Shown: piece by piece, positions 44,194 to 52,226 of the stretch
How the letters are laid out: the number at the start of each line of letters is the position of its first letter
Numbering within the stretch: position 1 is the first letter of the stretch
Assembly: GCA_039029315.1 (NCBI GenBank)
Contig: JBCCGK010000033.1
Span: forward strand, 1-64,000
Reading direction: 5' to 3'
DNA length: 64,000 nucleotides
DNA from: JBCCCJ01 sp039029315
GTDB taxonomy: Bacteria > Bacteroidota > Bacteroidia > J057
Program-made: the position numbers and the translations under genes
The notes under the pieces: generated by a model
Told to the model about the DNA's origin: nothing
Database searches by the model: none
The model's input: the letters and a program-made list of their open reading frames with translations, nothing else

Positions 44194-45771
44194 ATGGAAA
44201 AATTCTTCAATACTGCTGGGCCAATCAAACCGGAATTGCACTATTATGTGGATACGCGCAAAAGGTGGGATGTTGATGAAGTGCTTTCGCTCATTCGCCA
44301 GCAGAAGTACTTTGTCCTGCATGCACCGCGTCAGACTGGTAAGACAAGTGCGATCCTTGCTCTGATGCATTTTTTGAATGAATCGGGTGAGTATGAGGCG
44401 ATATATGCCAATATAGAGCCTGCTCAAGCTGCAAGGGAAAATGTAGAAGCTGCCATGCGGGCTGTAGTGGGAAAAATTGCATCCAGCCATCATTTTTATC
44501 CTAAGAGTTCACTCCTCAAAGATCAGTGGGTGGACATGTATGCAAATTCTGGAGGGCATCAGGGATTGGAAGATATTCTAACATTCTGGTCACAACATGC
44601 TGAGAAACCGACTGTTTTGTTTCTCGATGAAGTAGATGCCTTGATCGGCGATACCCTCATTTCACTTCTTCGACAAATTCGTTCGGGCTATAATTCCCGC
44701 CCTGCAGGCTTTCCCATCTCCATCATCCTTTGTGGAGTGCGGGATGTGAGAGACTATCGCATTCATTCTTCCAGTACCAAAGAAATCATCACTGGAGGCA
44801 GCGCCTTTAATATCAAGGCTGAGTCCTTGCGCATGGAGAATTTTACGCCTGAGCATATTCAAGACCTTTTTGATCAGCATACCATTGCAACAGGTCAAAT
44901 ATTTGAAGAAGGAATCCTGGATCTGGTCTGGACTTATACACATGGTCAACCCTGGCTCGTCAATGCCCTGGCCTATCAGGTGACTTATAACATGAGAGAA
45001 AATAGAGATCGAAGTCGCTCAATCACTGTGGAAGCATTGAAAGAAGCCAAAGAAGAATTGATCATTCGAAGAGACACGCATCTGGATCAATTGATCGACA
45101 AATTGCGGGAGGATCGGGTAAGAAGAATCATAGAACCCTTGCTATCTGGAAATCAGACCACACAAGAGCACCATCCTGATGATGTCCTGTATGTGAGAGA
45201 CTTGGGTTTGATCGAGGTGGGACGAAATGGATTGATCACCATTGCCAATGCTATTTACCAGGAAATCATTCCTCGTGAACTGAGCTGGACCATTCAGACA
45301 GGACTGAGTACCGATCCAGTATGGTATATGCATGAAGATGGATCTCTCGATATGCATAAGCTGTTGCGTTCTTTTCAGGAATTCTTCCGAAAACATTCCG
45401 AATCATGGATTGAGCGAATTGATTACAAAGAAGCTGGTCCACAACTGTTACTACAAGCATATCTTCAACGCATTGTGAACGGTGGGGGAAGAATTGAACG
45501 GGAATATGCCTTTGGTAGTCGCAGGACAGATTTGTTTGTAGAATTTTTTTATGGAAATAATCAAAAACAGGCCATTGTTCTGGAACTAAAAATTCTATAC
45601 AATAAACTCGAATCTACGCTAGAGGAAGGTCTAGTGCAAACCCGTGATTACATGGATAAATGTGAGGCTACAGAGGGGCATCTTCTCATTTTTGACCGTG
45701 ATCCAGAAAAAAATTGGGATGATAAGATCTGGGAAAAAGAGGTTCAGAATATTTACGTTTGGGGGAGTTAA
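44194..45771 (+). CDS. AAA-like ATPase with C-terminal PD-(D/E)XK nuclease-like domain
   Basis: 525 residues. The N-terminal part is a STAND/AAA-like ATPase: Walker A APRQTGKTS at 44-52, Walker B TVLFLDEVDAL at 140-150, and a winged-helix-like region after ~250. The C-terminal part (~425-500) has the PD-(D/E)XK pattern: RIEREYAFGSRRTDLFVEFF followed by AIVLELKI and a conserved QTRDYMDK. This architecture is the common 'ATP-binding protein' of unknown role in many bacteria, sometimes associated with DNA repair or mobile regions. It may be a stand-alone defence-like or repair protein; nothing in the sequence decides this. It lies 264 bp from the divergent AraC-type regulator, and copies of a shared motif flank it. 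Confidence 0.88.
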   Translation: MEKFFNTAGPIKPELHYYVDTRKRWDVDEVLSLIRQQKYFVLHAPRQTGKTSAILALMHFLNESGEYEAIYANIEPAQAARENVEAAMRAVVGKIASSHHFYPKSSLLKDQWVDMYANSGGHQGLEDILTFWSQHAEKPTVLFLDEVDALIGDTLISLLRQIRSGYNSRPAGFPISIILCGVRDVRDYRIHSSSTKEIITGGSAFNIKAESLRMENFTPEHIQDLFDQHTIATGQIFEEGILDLVWTYTHGQPWLVNALAYQVTYNMRENRDRSRSITVEALKEAKEELIIRRDTHLDQLIDKLREDRVRRIIEPLLSGNQTTQEHHPDDVLYVRDLGLIEVGRNGLITIANAIYQEIIPRELSWTIQTGLSTDPVWYMHEDGSLDMHKLLRSFQEFFRKHSESWIERIDYKEAGPQLLLQAYLQRIVNGGGRIEREYAFGSRRTDLFVEFFYGNNQKQAIVLELKILYNKLESTLEEGLVQTRDYMDKCEATEGHLLIFDRDPEKNWDDKIWEKEVQNIYVWGS

Positions 45772-45882
45772 TCATTACAAGAGAAAATAGCAGATACTTG
45801 TTCATTATTTGACAATTATGAACCTGAAAACAAAAGGTAGAAACCTCCTATTCAAATAGAAGAATTGGAAATATGTGAAAAG

Positions 45883-45910
45883 AGGAAAAGTGTTCTGATC
45901 AGCCCAAACA
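45883..45910. promoter_or_regulatory. Repeated intergenic motif, copy 2
   Basis: GGAAAAGTGTTCTGATC then AGC and CCAAACATAT, matching 44013-44040 in the same direction. It lies about 110 bp after the AAA ATPase stop, so the motif brackets that gene on both sides. Confidence 0.5.
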
Positions 45911-46006
45911 TATACTTTTCCTCCGACAAATGGAAATGAAATGAGCAGAGCTTAATTCAGGAAAGTAAGTAATGCTGACCGATCGGTCTTTTTTATACCA
46001 TTAAGC

Positions 46007-46387
46007 TCAAAGAAACCGAAGTCTATTGTAGCTATCCATTTCTTGCTGGAGAATAGAAGAGCCCCCATATTTCTGATAAGCAATCTCACACGGATCTCTC
46101 TGGGCATGCATCAGACAGATGGCTTCTTTCCAGCCGAGCAGGTATTCTGGCTTGGAAATAGGCAAAAAGGTCAGTATTTGCTCATAAATTGCTCTGTGTG
46201 AACCGGGAACCCAACTGAGAATGTGCTGACTGGATTCTGCTTTAGCGATGATGATCAGAATGCGGATCATCAACATTTGCACTTTCATCGCCATTTGTCT
46301 GACCACTTCTGGCCGGATGACCTGATGTTGGGATTCTATGATGATTTGGTAGGGACCTATCCGATTCTGGATTTCTGACTGAAACAA
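46007..46387 (-). CDS. Small hypothetical protein
   Basis: 126 residues (MFQSEIQNRIGPYQIIIESQ). No signal peptide or membrane helix is clear, although MLMIRILIIIAKAE is hydrophobic. It is rich in aliphatic and polar residues with a C-terminal YQKYGGSSILQQEMDSY segment. Nothing known is recognised. It is opposite in strand to the effector-like gene that starts 214 bp away. Its location between two possible effector genes makes it a candidate regulatory or neutralising partner, but there is no direct support. Confidence 0.5.
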   Translation of the reverse strand: MFQSEIQNRIGPYQIIIESQHQVIRPEVVRQMAMKVQMLMIRILIIIAKAESSQHILSWVPGSHRAIYEQILTFLPISKPEYLLGWKEAICLMHAQRDPCEIAYQKYGGSSILQQEMDSYNRLRFL

Positions 46388-46600
46388 ACTGATAGATTCC
46401 AGTGGTAGCCTGGGAGCATCTTTATTTTTGCTCTGGAAAATCAGAAGCTTTTTCTTTTATGATGGTGAGGGGACAATCTGTCATGACTACAGATGTCTTT
46501 GCAAGGGAAAGGATGTTGACCATTCTCGCATCTTGTTCAACCTGAATGGTCGATTCCCTCTCTTTTCGTATCTTTACCATAGATCAACTCAAAAAAGAAA
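46388..46600. other. Intergenic region before the metalloprotease-like effector gene
   Basis: No gene or terminator found. TATCTTTA at 46569-46576 is one base from a -7 box and lies 25 bp before the TTG start at 46601. Confidence 0.35.
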
Positions 46601-47695
46601 TTGTATACGCGAGAAAAACACAGCCAACAAGATCGAGCCTCAACGAGGCGGACATCTGCTGAGAATCAAGATCAGTCTATTGGGATGCATCTCCCGCCGC
46701 CTCCTTTACAATTTCAGTCAAACCCTTCACCGAATCCAGCTCCGATTCAGCGATTGGAATTCGGCAATGAGGTAAGGCTAGATTCTATTCCCACCTGGCC
46801 TCCACAGGTCAAAGTATTAGGAAATTATAATGACGGAGCCATTGCCCAGGAATTGTATGGAGATGGAAGTGTGTCCATTAGTCGTGTACCAGGAGAACAA
46901 CATTTGATTCAGGTTGATTTTGATCGATTGCTCTCTAAATGGAAACCCCATTTTCATGACCCGAGTAAAGAATATCCTGGAGCCGAAGGGGAAAAAGCCT
47001 TCTCTGATATCGAAAAGATATGGATCACAGAAGTGCTCGAACATCCCATCATCAGCATGGTCTTTGATAGCTATGATTCCTTGCCACCACTGATCCTGAA
47101 TCGGGTGGAGAAGATTGGGGGATCAAAAGGGCAGTACAGCAGCTCAATTGATGAAATTGCCCTCGCTGATAAAATCTATAAACAAAAGGAAACCCATCAT
47201 GTGAATGGGAGTTCCTTCAAAGAATCAGATGAGGAGGCCTTTAAGGGTACCCTGATTCATGAGATTTTCCATTATCTTGAAGACAATGCCGAGAGTGAGG
47301 TAGCTGAGATGCCCATTCCCAAGAACCTGATCTACGGCATGCTGAAACCTGAGGAATTGGGCTTGCCCGCCTATGCCTTTGGCTGGTTTTATCACCCCAA
47401 GGTGGAGGGCTATATGCATTTTCAATTGCCAGAGGTAGACAATATATTTTCAAATGCCTCCATTCATGATCAACCTGAACTGCTGGCCGCCAAAGAAGCT
47501 GGAGATTGGGAAAGATCTCCCATGCCAGTAAGTGGCAATTCGATCAGCCCGGAAGAAGATTTGTGTGAATCCTTTAGTTTGGCCTTGACCAGTGATCGCA
47601 CCATAGAGGTGTTGAGAAGCAAATATCCCAGGCGGTATCAGTTGCTGGATCACTATATTAGATTGTTACAAGGGCTCAAGGAGAAGGCGAAGTAA
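46601..47695 (+). CDS. Zinc-metalloprotease-like effector candidate with PPxLQ N-terminal motif
   Basis: 364 residues if translation begins at TTG 46601 (fMet-YTREKHSQQDRASTR); the next ATG is at 46685 and would remove most of the N-terminus. No signal peptide. The polar start and LPPPPLQFQSNPSPNPAPIQ (31-50) parallel the protein encoded at 39359-40627. The later part has H220-E-I-F-H224 within TLIHEIFHYLEDNAESE, a zincin motif, and a possible third ligand in EEDLCESFSLAL about 100 residues further, resembling anthrax-lethal-factor-type peptidases. Substrate unknown. The stop codon lies within the first bases of the inverted-repeat element at 47692, so the final residues may be element-derived. 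Secretion by a dedicated machine is inferred from the shared tag only. Confidence 0.7.
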   Translation: MYTREKHSQQDRASTRRTSAENQDQSIGMHLPPPPLQFQSNPSPNPAPIQRLEFGNEVRLDSIPTWPPQVKVLGNYNDGAIAQELYGDGSVSISRVPGEQHLIQVDFDRLLSKWKPHFHDPSKEYPGAEGEKAFSDIEKIWITEVLEHPIISMVFDSYDSLPPLILNRVEKIGGSKGQYSSSIDEIALADKIYKQKETHHVNGSSFKESDEEAFKGTLIHEIFHYLEDNAESEVAEMPIPKNLIYGMLKPEELGLPAYAFGWFYHPKVEGYMHFQLPEVDNIFSNASIHDQPELLAAKEAGDWERSPMPVSGNSISPEEDLCESFSLALTSDRTIEVLRSKYPRRYQLLDHYIRLLQGLKEKAK

Positions 47696-47829
47696 GTAGG
47701 GGGACACAGATATTTGTGAGGGATATAGTGGGCATAGGGGAAATAATGGAGACATCTTACCAATCAAGCCAGTATATCCCCTATTTCCCTTATACCCAAA
47801 ATCAAACCTAATATTGTCCACCCACTTAC
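47692..47829 (-). repeat. Dispersed inverted-repeat element, copy C (MITE-like)
   Basis: A 138-bp element with terminal inverted repeats: GTAAGTAGGGGGACA (47692-47706) against TGTCCACCCACTTAC (47815-47829). Interior GGGATATAGTGGGCATAGGGG pairs imperfectly with CCCCTATTTCCCTTATACCC, making a long hairpin. Reverse-complemented it matches copy B and, over its right half, copy A. It contributes the TAA stop of the upstream gene. No ORF. Confidence 0.8.
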
Positions 47830-47929
47830 TTACTCCGACATTTTGAAGGCAATAGTTCCTGCTCTCAAGCAGCAAGGCCTCACAGGATTTTCTCTTCAAT
47901 TTTTGTATCTTGGCATCACAGAAATCGCT

Positions 47930-48547
47930 ATGGGAGAAAAAGTATTGGCTCATCATCTCAGTGTAGAAGCATACCTCACGTATGAAAAGGAGGCAGACAT
48001 TCGCCATGAATACCACAATGGGGAGATTTTTGCGATGGCGGGTGGAACGAGAAATCATGGCTCTTTAGGAAATGCTATCAATACAGAATTGAATTTGATT
48101 TGTAGAAACAGATCATGTGTACCATTCAATGGAGACGTTAAAATTCGGATCGAAGCCTCAAACCGCTTTCTCTATCCTGAAGCCTCAGTTGTCTGTGGAA
48201 CTGTCATTAGCAGTGAGCAGGATGCAGAATCGATTGTCAATCCCATACTAATCGCTGAAGTGCTCTCAGATTCAACGGAAGCCTATGATCGGGGAGAAAA
48301 ATTCAGGATATACAAAAACCTTGCTTCTTTCAAGGAGTATCTCCTGATTGATCAAAAACGTCCGATAGTAACCATATTCTTTCGAAAGGACGAGATGATC
48401 TGGGAAATGCGTGATATCATTGGACTTGATCAGACCATATTCCTTCAAAGCCTTGAATCTGAGATCAAAATGGAAGATCTGTACAGAAATGTTACAGGCT
48501 TGATTGGTCCTTTTGAGGAACATGAATCTTCAAAGGAGAAATTCTGA
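47930..48547 (+). CDS. Uma2-family (DUF820) PD-(D/E)XK-like nuclease
   Basis: 205 residues from ATG 47930 (MGEKVLAHHLSVEAYLTYEK); an in-frame ATG at 47843 adds 29 residues that fall in element-adjacent sequence and is rejected. The fold of Uma2 proteins is a restriction-endonuclease-like core: IRHEYHNGEIFAMAGG, H-GSLGNAIN, FNGDVKIRI, YPEASVVCG and LIAEVLSDSTEAYDRGEKF. The conserved E/D-x-K residues are visible as D..KI and E.LS. The family is widespread in cyanobacteria and Bacteroidota and has uncertain function, sometimes linked to mobile or defence contexts. Its neighbour is convergent with a TetR gene. Confidence 0.85.
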   Translation: MGEKVLAHHLSVEAYLTYEKEADIRHEYHNGEIFAMAGGTRNHGSLGNAINTELNLICRNRSCVPFNGDVKIRIEASNRFLYPEASVVCGTVISSEQDAESIVNPILIAEVLSDSTEAYDRGEKFRIYKNLASFKEYLLIDQKRPIVTIFFRKDEMIWEMRDIIGLDQTIFLQSLESEIKMEDLYRNVTGLIGPFEEHESSKEKF

Positions 48548-48676
48548 TTTTCCCTTGAAGAAGGCTCGCGATTACAGGACCGGGCGCTTGGTTCGGATGA
48601 CAAAAGGCTCTTTCATTCCACTGTCAGCCAGGACACAGTCCACACCCAGAGAGATAGGAGGTATGAATGAAAAAAA

Positions 48677-49270
48677 CTACCCAATGGCCATTTTCCGATA
48701 CTTCCTAAACTCGACCAGACCACGGGCTGTACAAATTCCCCTTACATATGGCCAGAGGACATTGGATAATAAATAAGGCCCACCACGCTCTACATAGACA
48801 TCTCGCTCAAACATGGCCCGAACCAATAAGGTCAAGGTCTCTGAGGCAATCAATACATCGATATGTGGCACAAATAATCCCTCCTCTATGCCTTGCTGAA
48901 TGGCGATTTTGGTATGCTCGATTCCAAATGCCTCGGCAGCATTCCAGAATTCGGGGAAGTAATTGGTGAGATCATTGAAGAAGTTGGGGCTTGTGCGACT
49001 GAGGGTGGTGACGAGTTGATTGTAAAAGCGAATTACCATATCGGCTACATTGACAGATTCCTGCCGAAGGACTTCAAACTCTCGATCTGAGGTGTCTCGA
49101 TAGAGTTGGAAGCATTCCTGAACCAATTGCGCCTTATCGCCAAACAAATTATATAGGGTTTTGCTGGAGATGTTCAGTTTGTTTGTGATCTGCCCTACAG
49201 TTACGGATCGGATGCCATATTTCATAAAGAGTTTCAGAGACTCTTTGATATACAGGGTTCGTTTGTCCAT
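48677..49270 (-). CDS. TetR/AcrR-family transcriptional regulator
   Basis: 197 residues from ATG 49270 (MDKRTLYIKESLKLFMKYG), chosen because the upstream ATG at 49339 lies inside the preceding gene. The N-terminal HTH is clear: SVTVGQITNKLNISSKTLYNLFGDK, the TetR helix-turn-helix pattern with the recognition helix SSKTLYNLF. The C-terminal ligand-binding domain is helical and shows no specific signature. It starts 4 bp after the thioesterase stop, so it is the last gene of the acyl-CoA dehydrogenase operon and probably represses it in response to an acyl-CoA-type ligand. That link is inferred from gene order. Confidence 0.88.
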   Translation of the reverse strand: MDKRTLYIKESLKLFMKYGIRSVTVGQITNKLNISSKTLYNLFGDKAQLVQECFQLYRDTSDREFEVLRQESVNVADMVIRFYNQLVTTLSRTSPNFFNDLTNYFPEFWNAAEAFGIEHTKIAIQQGIEEGLFVPHIDVLIASETLTLLVRAMFERDVYVERGGPYLLSNVLWPYVRGICTARGLVEFRKYRKMAIG

Positions 49271-49274
49271 AGGC

Positions 49275-49745
49275 TTACTCCTTTTTCCAATCTTGTGGGT
49301 CCTGAAATTGTCCCGGCATGTCCTCCTTGCGATAGACACTGAACATGCCCCTCCCTTGCGCGACCAGTTTTTGTTCCTCTTCTTGCCAGGCTTCCATGTC
49401 TACAGCGATAATTCGATTGCCCGAGCGTACCAGTTTGCCAATAACTACCAATTCTTTGGGAGCAGTCCCGCGAATATAATCAATCCTGAGATCGATGGTA
49501 GCCAGTTTGTCCTGGGGAGTTGTGAGGGTTGTCATGGCTGCTGCACCCCCAACTGAATCCAGTGCAGTTGCAATGATACCCCCATGCCATCTTCGTCCCC
49601 GGAAATCTCCAATGACTTCTTCCCGGAAAGGAAAGAGCATTTTGCAATAGCCAGGCTCGATATCGAGCATTTTTACTCCCAAAAACCGATGCAATGGGAT
49701 GACTTGTTCAATGAATTGTTGAGCGATTTCTTTGGTAACAATCAT
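49275..49745 (-). CDS. Hotdog-fold thioesterase (PaaI-like)
   Basis: 156 residues, MIVTKEIAQQFIEQVIPLHR. The hotdog signature is WHGGIIATALDSVGGAAAMT, followed by the strand ATIDLRIDYIRGTAPKELVV and the packing helix. Family members hydrolyse acyl-CoA thioesters, in the phenylacetate-type or short/medium-chain acyl-CoA class. Its ATG overlaps the acyl-CoA dehydrogenase stop by 4 bp, showing translational coupling, and the TetR gene follows 4 bp after its stop. The three genes therefore form one operon. Confidence 0.87.
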   Translation of the reverse strand: MIVTKEIAQQFIEQVIPLHRFLGVKMLDIEPGYCKMLFPFREEVIGDFRGRRWHGGIIATALDSVGGAAAMTTLTTPQDKLATIDLRIDYIRGTAPKELVVIGKLVRSGNRIIAVDMEAWQEEEQKLVAQGRGMFSVYRKEDMPGQFQDPQDWKKE

Positions 49746-51295
49746 ATCTGTATTCTTTTGAAAAATTTCGCAAATGTCATGGCCTCAGCAATGTTACTGA
49801 TTTGGATCAGCCCTTGCATGAAGGCAGATTGGGCATCCATCTTGCCCAATTCGAGCTGGGTGTAGACTTCGTCTGATACTGTGATGGTGCAGGAAGGAGG
49901 ACCGTGGAGACCTTCCCTCACTTCGCAATGGCCGGCAGCAATCTGAATGGTGAATTGCCCACCACCCGGGCCTGAGATGTCATAGTGGATGGTGGTTTGG
50001 TATCCATTGGCTTTGTCTGCCTTGAAGCGGTTCGAGAGGGAGTGAACGATTTGTTTGGCTGTGATGTTGGGGGCTTCATGATTGGAATGATGGGCTTCCT
50101 GGGGGGTTCCTGCTGGGGAGGGACTCCCTGCCGGTGAGCCCCTACGGTAGGCGACGTCATAATTGACATCGTCGATGACCATTTTGGCGATGATTTCTTT
50201 CATGATTTCAGAGGTACCGCCAGCGATGGTTCCAACACGGGAGTCGCGGAAGGCTCGGGCCATCGGATATTCTTCCATATAGCCGTACCCACCAAACATT
50301 TGCAGGCAGCGATCCATGACTTTGTTAGACAACTCTGAGGAGAGGAGCTTGGCCATGGAGCATTGTTTGACCACATATTCACCTTGCTCATGTAGCCATG
50401 CCGTGTGGTGGACAAATTGCTTGCAGGATTCGATTTCGGTGGCGAGGTCCGCGATTCTATGCCGCAGGGCCTGATATTTGTTGATAGGATGTCCAAATGC
50501 TTCCCGTTCCTCCATATAGCCTAGTGTCGTCCTCAATGCAGATTCCATGCCTCCTACAGACATACAAGAACCTGCCAACCGTTCCAGTTGAAAGCTATCC
50601 ATGATGTATTTGAAGCCTTGGCCTTCCTCTCCAATCAAGTGTGAAACTGGCACCCGTACATCCGAAAACCCAATTTCAGCTGTATCCGAACTATGCCAGC
50701 CCATTTTTTTCAATTTCGTCCGACTCACACCCTCGGAATCTCCCTCAATCAATAACAAGCTTACTCCTTTTTCTGTTTTGACAGCAGTTACAATGAAATC
50801 TGCATAAACGCCATTGGTGATGAAATTTTTTCCTCCATTCACAAGATAAACCTCTCCCTCTTTTCGTGCTGTCGTCTGAATCCCGGCAACATTCGAGCCG
50901 ACTGCCGGTTCCGAAATTCCCAAAGCTGCAATCATCTCTCCTGCAATAGCAGGGGCCAGGAAAGCTTGTTTTAATTCTTCACTTCCAGCTTTGGCCAGAT
51001 GATTGGTCGCCATGTATTCATGCACACTGATGGCGGCTGAGAAACCCCCGCTCCCAGATCCAGCCAACTCTTCCAAAAAGACAACACTGAAGAAAAAATC
51101 GGCCTCCATCCCCCCATAGGCTTCCTCATGACAAATTCCCAAATAGCCCATATCTCCCATTTTTTTCCACAGACTGCGAGGAATTTGCTTTTGTTCTTCC
51201 CATTCATCGATATAAGGTCTAACTTCGGTAGCAATGAAGTCTCGGACACTTTGGCGAAACAGATGGTGATCTTCGTGGAAATAGGGAGATTTCAT
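49742..51295 (-). CDS. Acyl-CoA dehydrogenase fused to an SCP2 sterol-binding domain
   Basis: 517 residues from ATG 51295 (MKSPYFHEDHHLFRQSVRDF). Residues ~1-385 are a full acyl-CoA dehydrogenase: N-terminal helices, FAD-binding middle strand region (LGISEPAVGSNVAGIQT; GGKNFITNGVYADFIV) and C-terminal helices ending in the FAD-binding IAGGTSEIMKEIIAK. A proline/glycine-rich linker (YRRGSPAGSPSPAGTPQEA) joins an SCP2-like lipid-binding domain (~410-517; GGGQFTIQIAAGHCEV ... CTITVSDEVYTQLELGK). The SCP2 part may deliver or hold acyl chains for the enzyme. The linker's DNA contains a palindromic repeat related to that at 39286-39308. It heads an operon with thioesterase and TetR genes. Confidence 0.9.
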   Translation of the reverse strand: MKSPYFHEDHHLFRQSVRDFIATEVRPYIDEWEEQKQIPRSLWKKMGDMGYLGICHEEAYGGMEADFFFSVVFLEELAGSGSGGFSAAISVHEYMATNHLAKAGSEELKQAFLAPAIAGEMIAALGISEPAVGSNVAGIQTTARKEGEVYLVNGGKNFITNGVYADFIVTAVKTEKGVSLLLIEGDSEGVSRTKLKKMGWHSSDTAEIGFSDVRVPVSHLIGEEGQGFKYIMDSFQLERLAGSCMSVGGMESALRTTLGYMEEREAFGHPINKYQALRHRIADLATEIESCKQFVHHTAWLHEQGEYVVKQCSMAKLLSSELSNKVMDRCLQMFGGYGYMEEYPMARAFRDSRVGTIAGGTSEIMKEIIAKMVIDDVNYDVAYRRGSPAGSPSPAGTPQEAHHSNHEAPNITAKQIVHSLSNRFKADKANGYQTTIHYDISGPGGGQFTIQIAAGHCEVREGLHGPPSCTITVSDEVYTQLELGKMDAQSAFMQGLIQISNIAEAMTFAKFFKRIQI

Positions 51296-51460
51296 GAGGA
51301 TTACTAAGGTGAAGCGTAGATAATTTGTATGTGTAAAAGTAGGGAAAAGATATTGCTTTCCAAATTTTCCTCTTGTCACAATCCAAGATCAATCAGTGTC
51401 TATGAAGTAAGAAGACTGGGATTTGAGAATAGAATTGTCCAACAGTCTTACATCTTTTAG

Positions 51461-51556
51461 CCCAATAACTCCATAACCCAATAATTCCATAACCCAATAA
51501 CTCCATACCCCAATACCCCAATACCCCAATACCCCAATAACTCCATAACCCAACAA
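51461..51556 (+). repeat. Tandem array of 8-bp repeats directly before a start codon
   Basis: Twelve consecutive 8-bp units made from CCCAATAA, CTCCATAA (one as ATTCCATAA-type variant) and CCCAATAC fill the interval: three 16-bp pairs (51461-51508), three CCCAATAC units (51509-51532), one more pair (51533-51548) and CCCAACAA (51549-51556). The ATG of the J-domain gene is at 51570, 13 bp later. Because the unit is 8 bp and is outside coding sequence, unit-number change would alter leader length rather than reading frame. Confidence 0.85.
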
Positions 51557-51569
51557 CCAAAAAACCTCT

Positions 51570-52226
51570 ATGAATCAGCGACTTAGTCCAGAAGATATGC
51601 AGCTTGTGTTAAAATTGTTTGGGACGGATCTGAAAGGTCTTACACAAGAAAAATTCAAAGAGTTGCTGAAAGAAGCAAGAAAAAAATATCATCCCGACAA
51701 GTTCTCAAAATTTGAGGATGAAGTGGTACAAGAAATGGCGAAAGAACGCTTCCAACAGATTGAGATATTGGCGGGGAAAATCACAGAATATTTGGAAACG
51801 AGAAAGAGCCTGGATGAAGATCCATTGCCTCCTGAAACCATTGATCCCACTATTGTTTATGTCTCTAAAGGCATGAAAATCGACATCATGACGCGAGAGA
51901 GAATGCTGAAATACCAATTGTTTGGGAGACGCATCATCTATCGCGGGGACAAAGTGAAAATTCCGGGAACCAAGGCTTCATTGGTGGCATTGGAAGATTA
52001 TTCTCCCAGAATTCAGGCTGGGTTTCGAGACAATATTAAGGTCTTGCTGATGTTTGGGGAGACGAGTGATGTGCGCGAAATTGTTCATTGGTTATTTCGT
52101 CATATCAATGGCAGAACTTCTTCATTTGTGATCGAAGGGAAGCTGATTAAAGTAGATCCGTATGAGATGCTGAAAGCTATCAGGATGGAATCGCGTCTGG
52201 AATTAGGAGGGGGAGAGGCTCAATGA
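51570..52226 (+). CDS. J-domain (DnaJ-like) protein
   Basis: 218 residues. The N-terminal ~65 residues fit a J-domain: helices around the loop KKYHPDKFSKFEDEVVQEMA with the essential HPD, which stimulates Hsp70 ATPase. The rest (~70-218) is not DnaJ-like: it lacks the zinc-finger and CTD regions and contains an IVYVSKGMKIDIMTRERM strand-rich part and VREIVHWLFRHINGRTSSF. It is therefore a type III co-chaperone with an unrecognised client domain. The stop overlaps the 3' end of the convergent cold-shock/DUF3825 gene by 7 bp. The tandem-repeat leader is described separately. Confidence 0.8.
   Translation: MNQRLSPEDMQLVLKLFGTDLKGLTQEKFKELLKEARKKYHPDKFSKFEDEVVQEMAKERFQQIEILAGKITEYLETRKSLDEDPLPPETIDPTIVYVSKGMKIDIMTRERMLKYQLFGRRIIYRGDKVKIPGTKASLVALEDYSPRIQAGFRDNIKVLLMFGETSDVREIVHWLFRHINGRTSSFVIEGKLIKVDPYEMLKAIRMESRLELGGGEAQ

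Noticed and set aside
51461..51556. CRISPR-like appearance of the tandem array
   Set aside because: Units are 8 bp and contiguous with no unique spacers; no cas genes are present.
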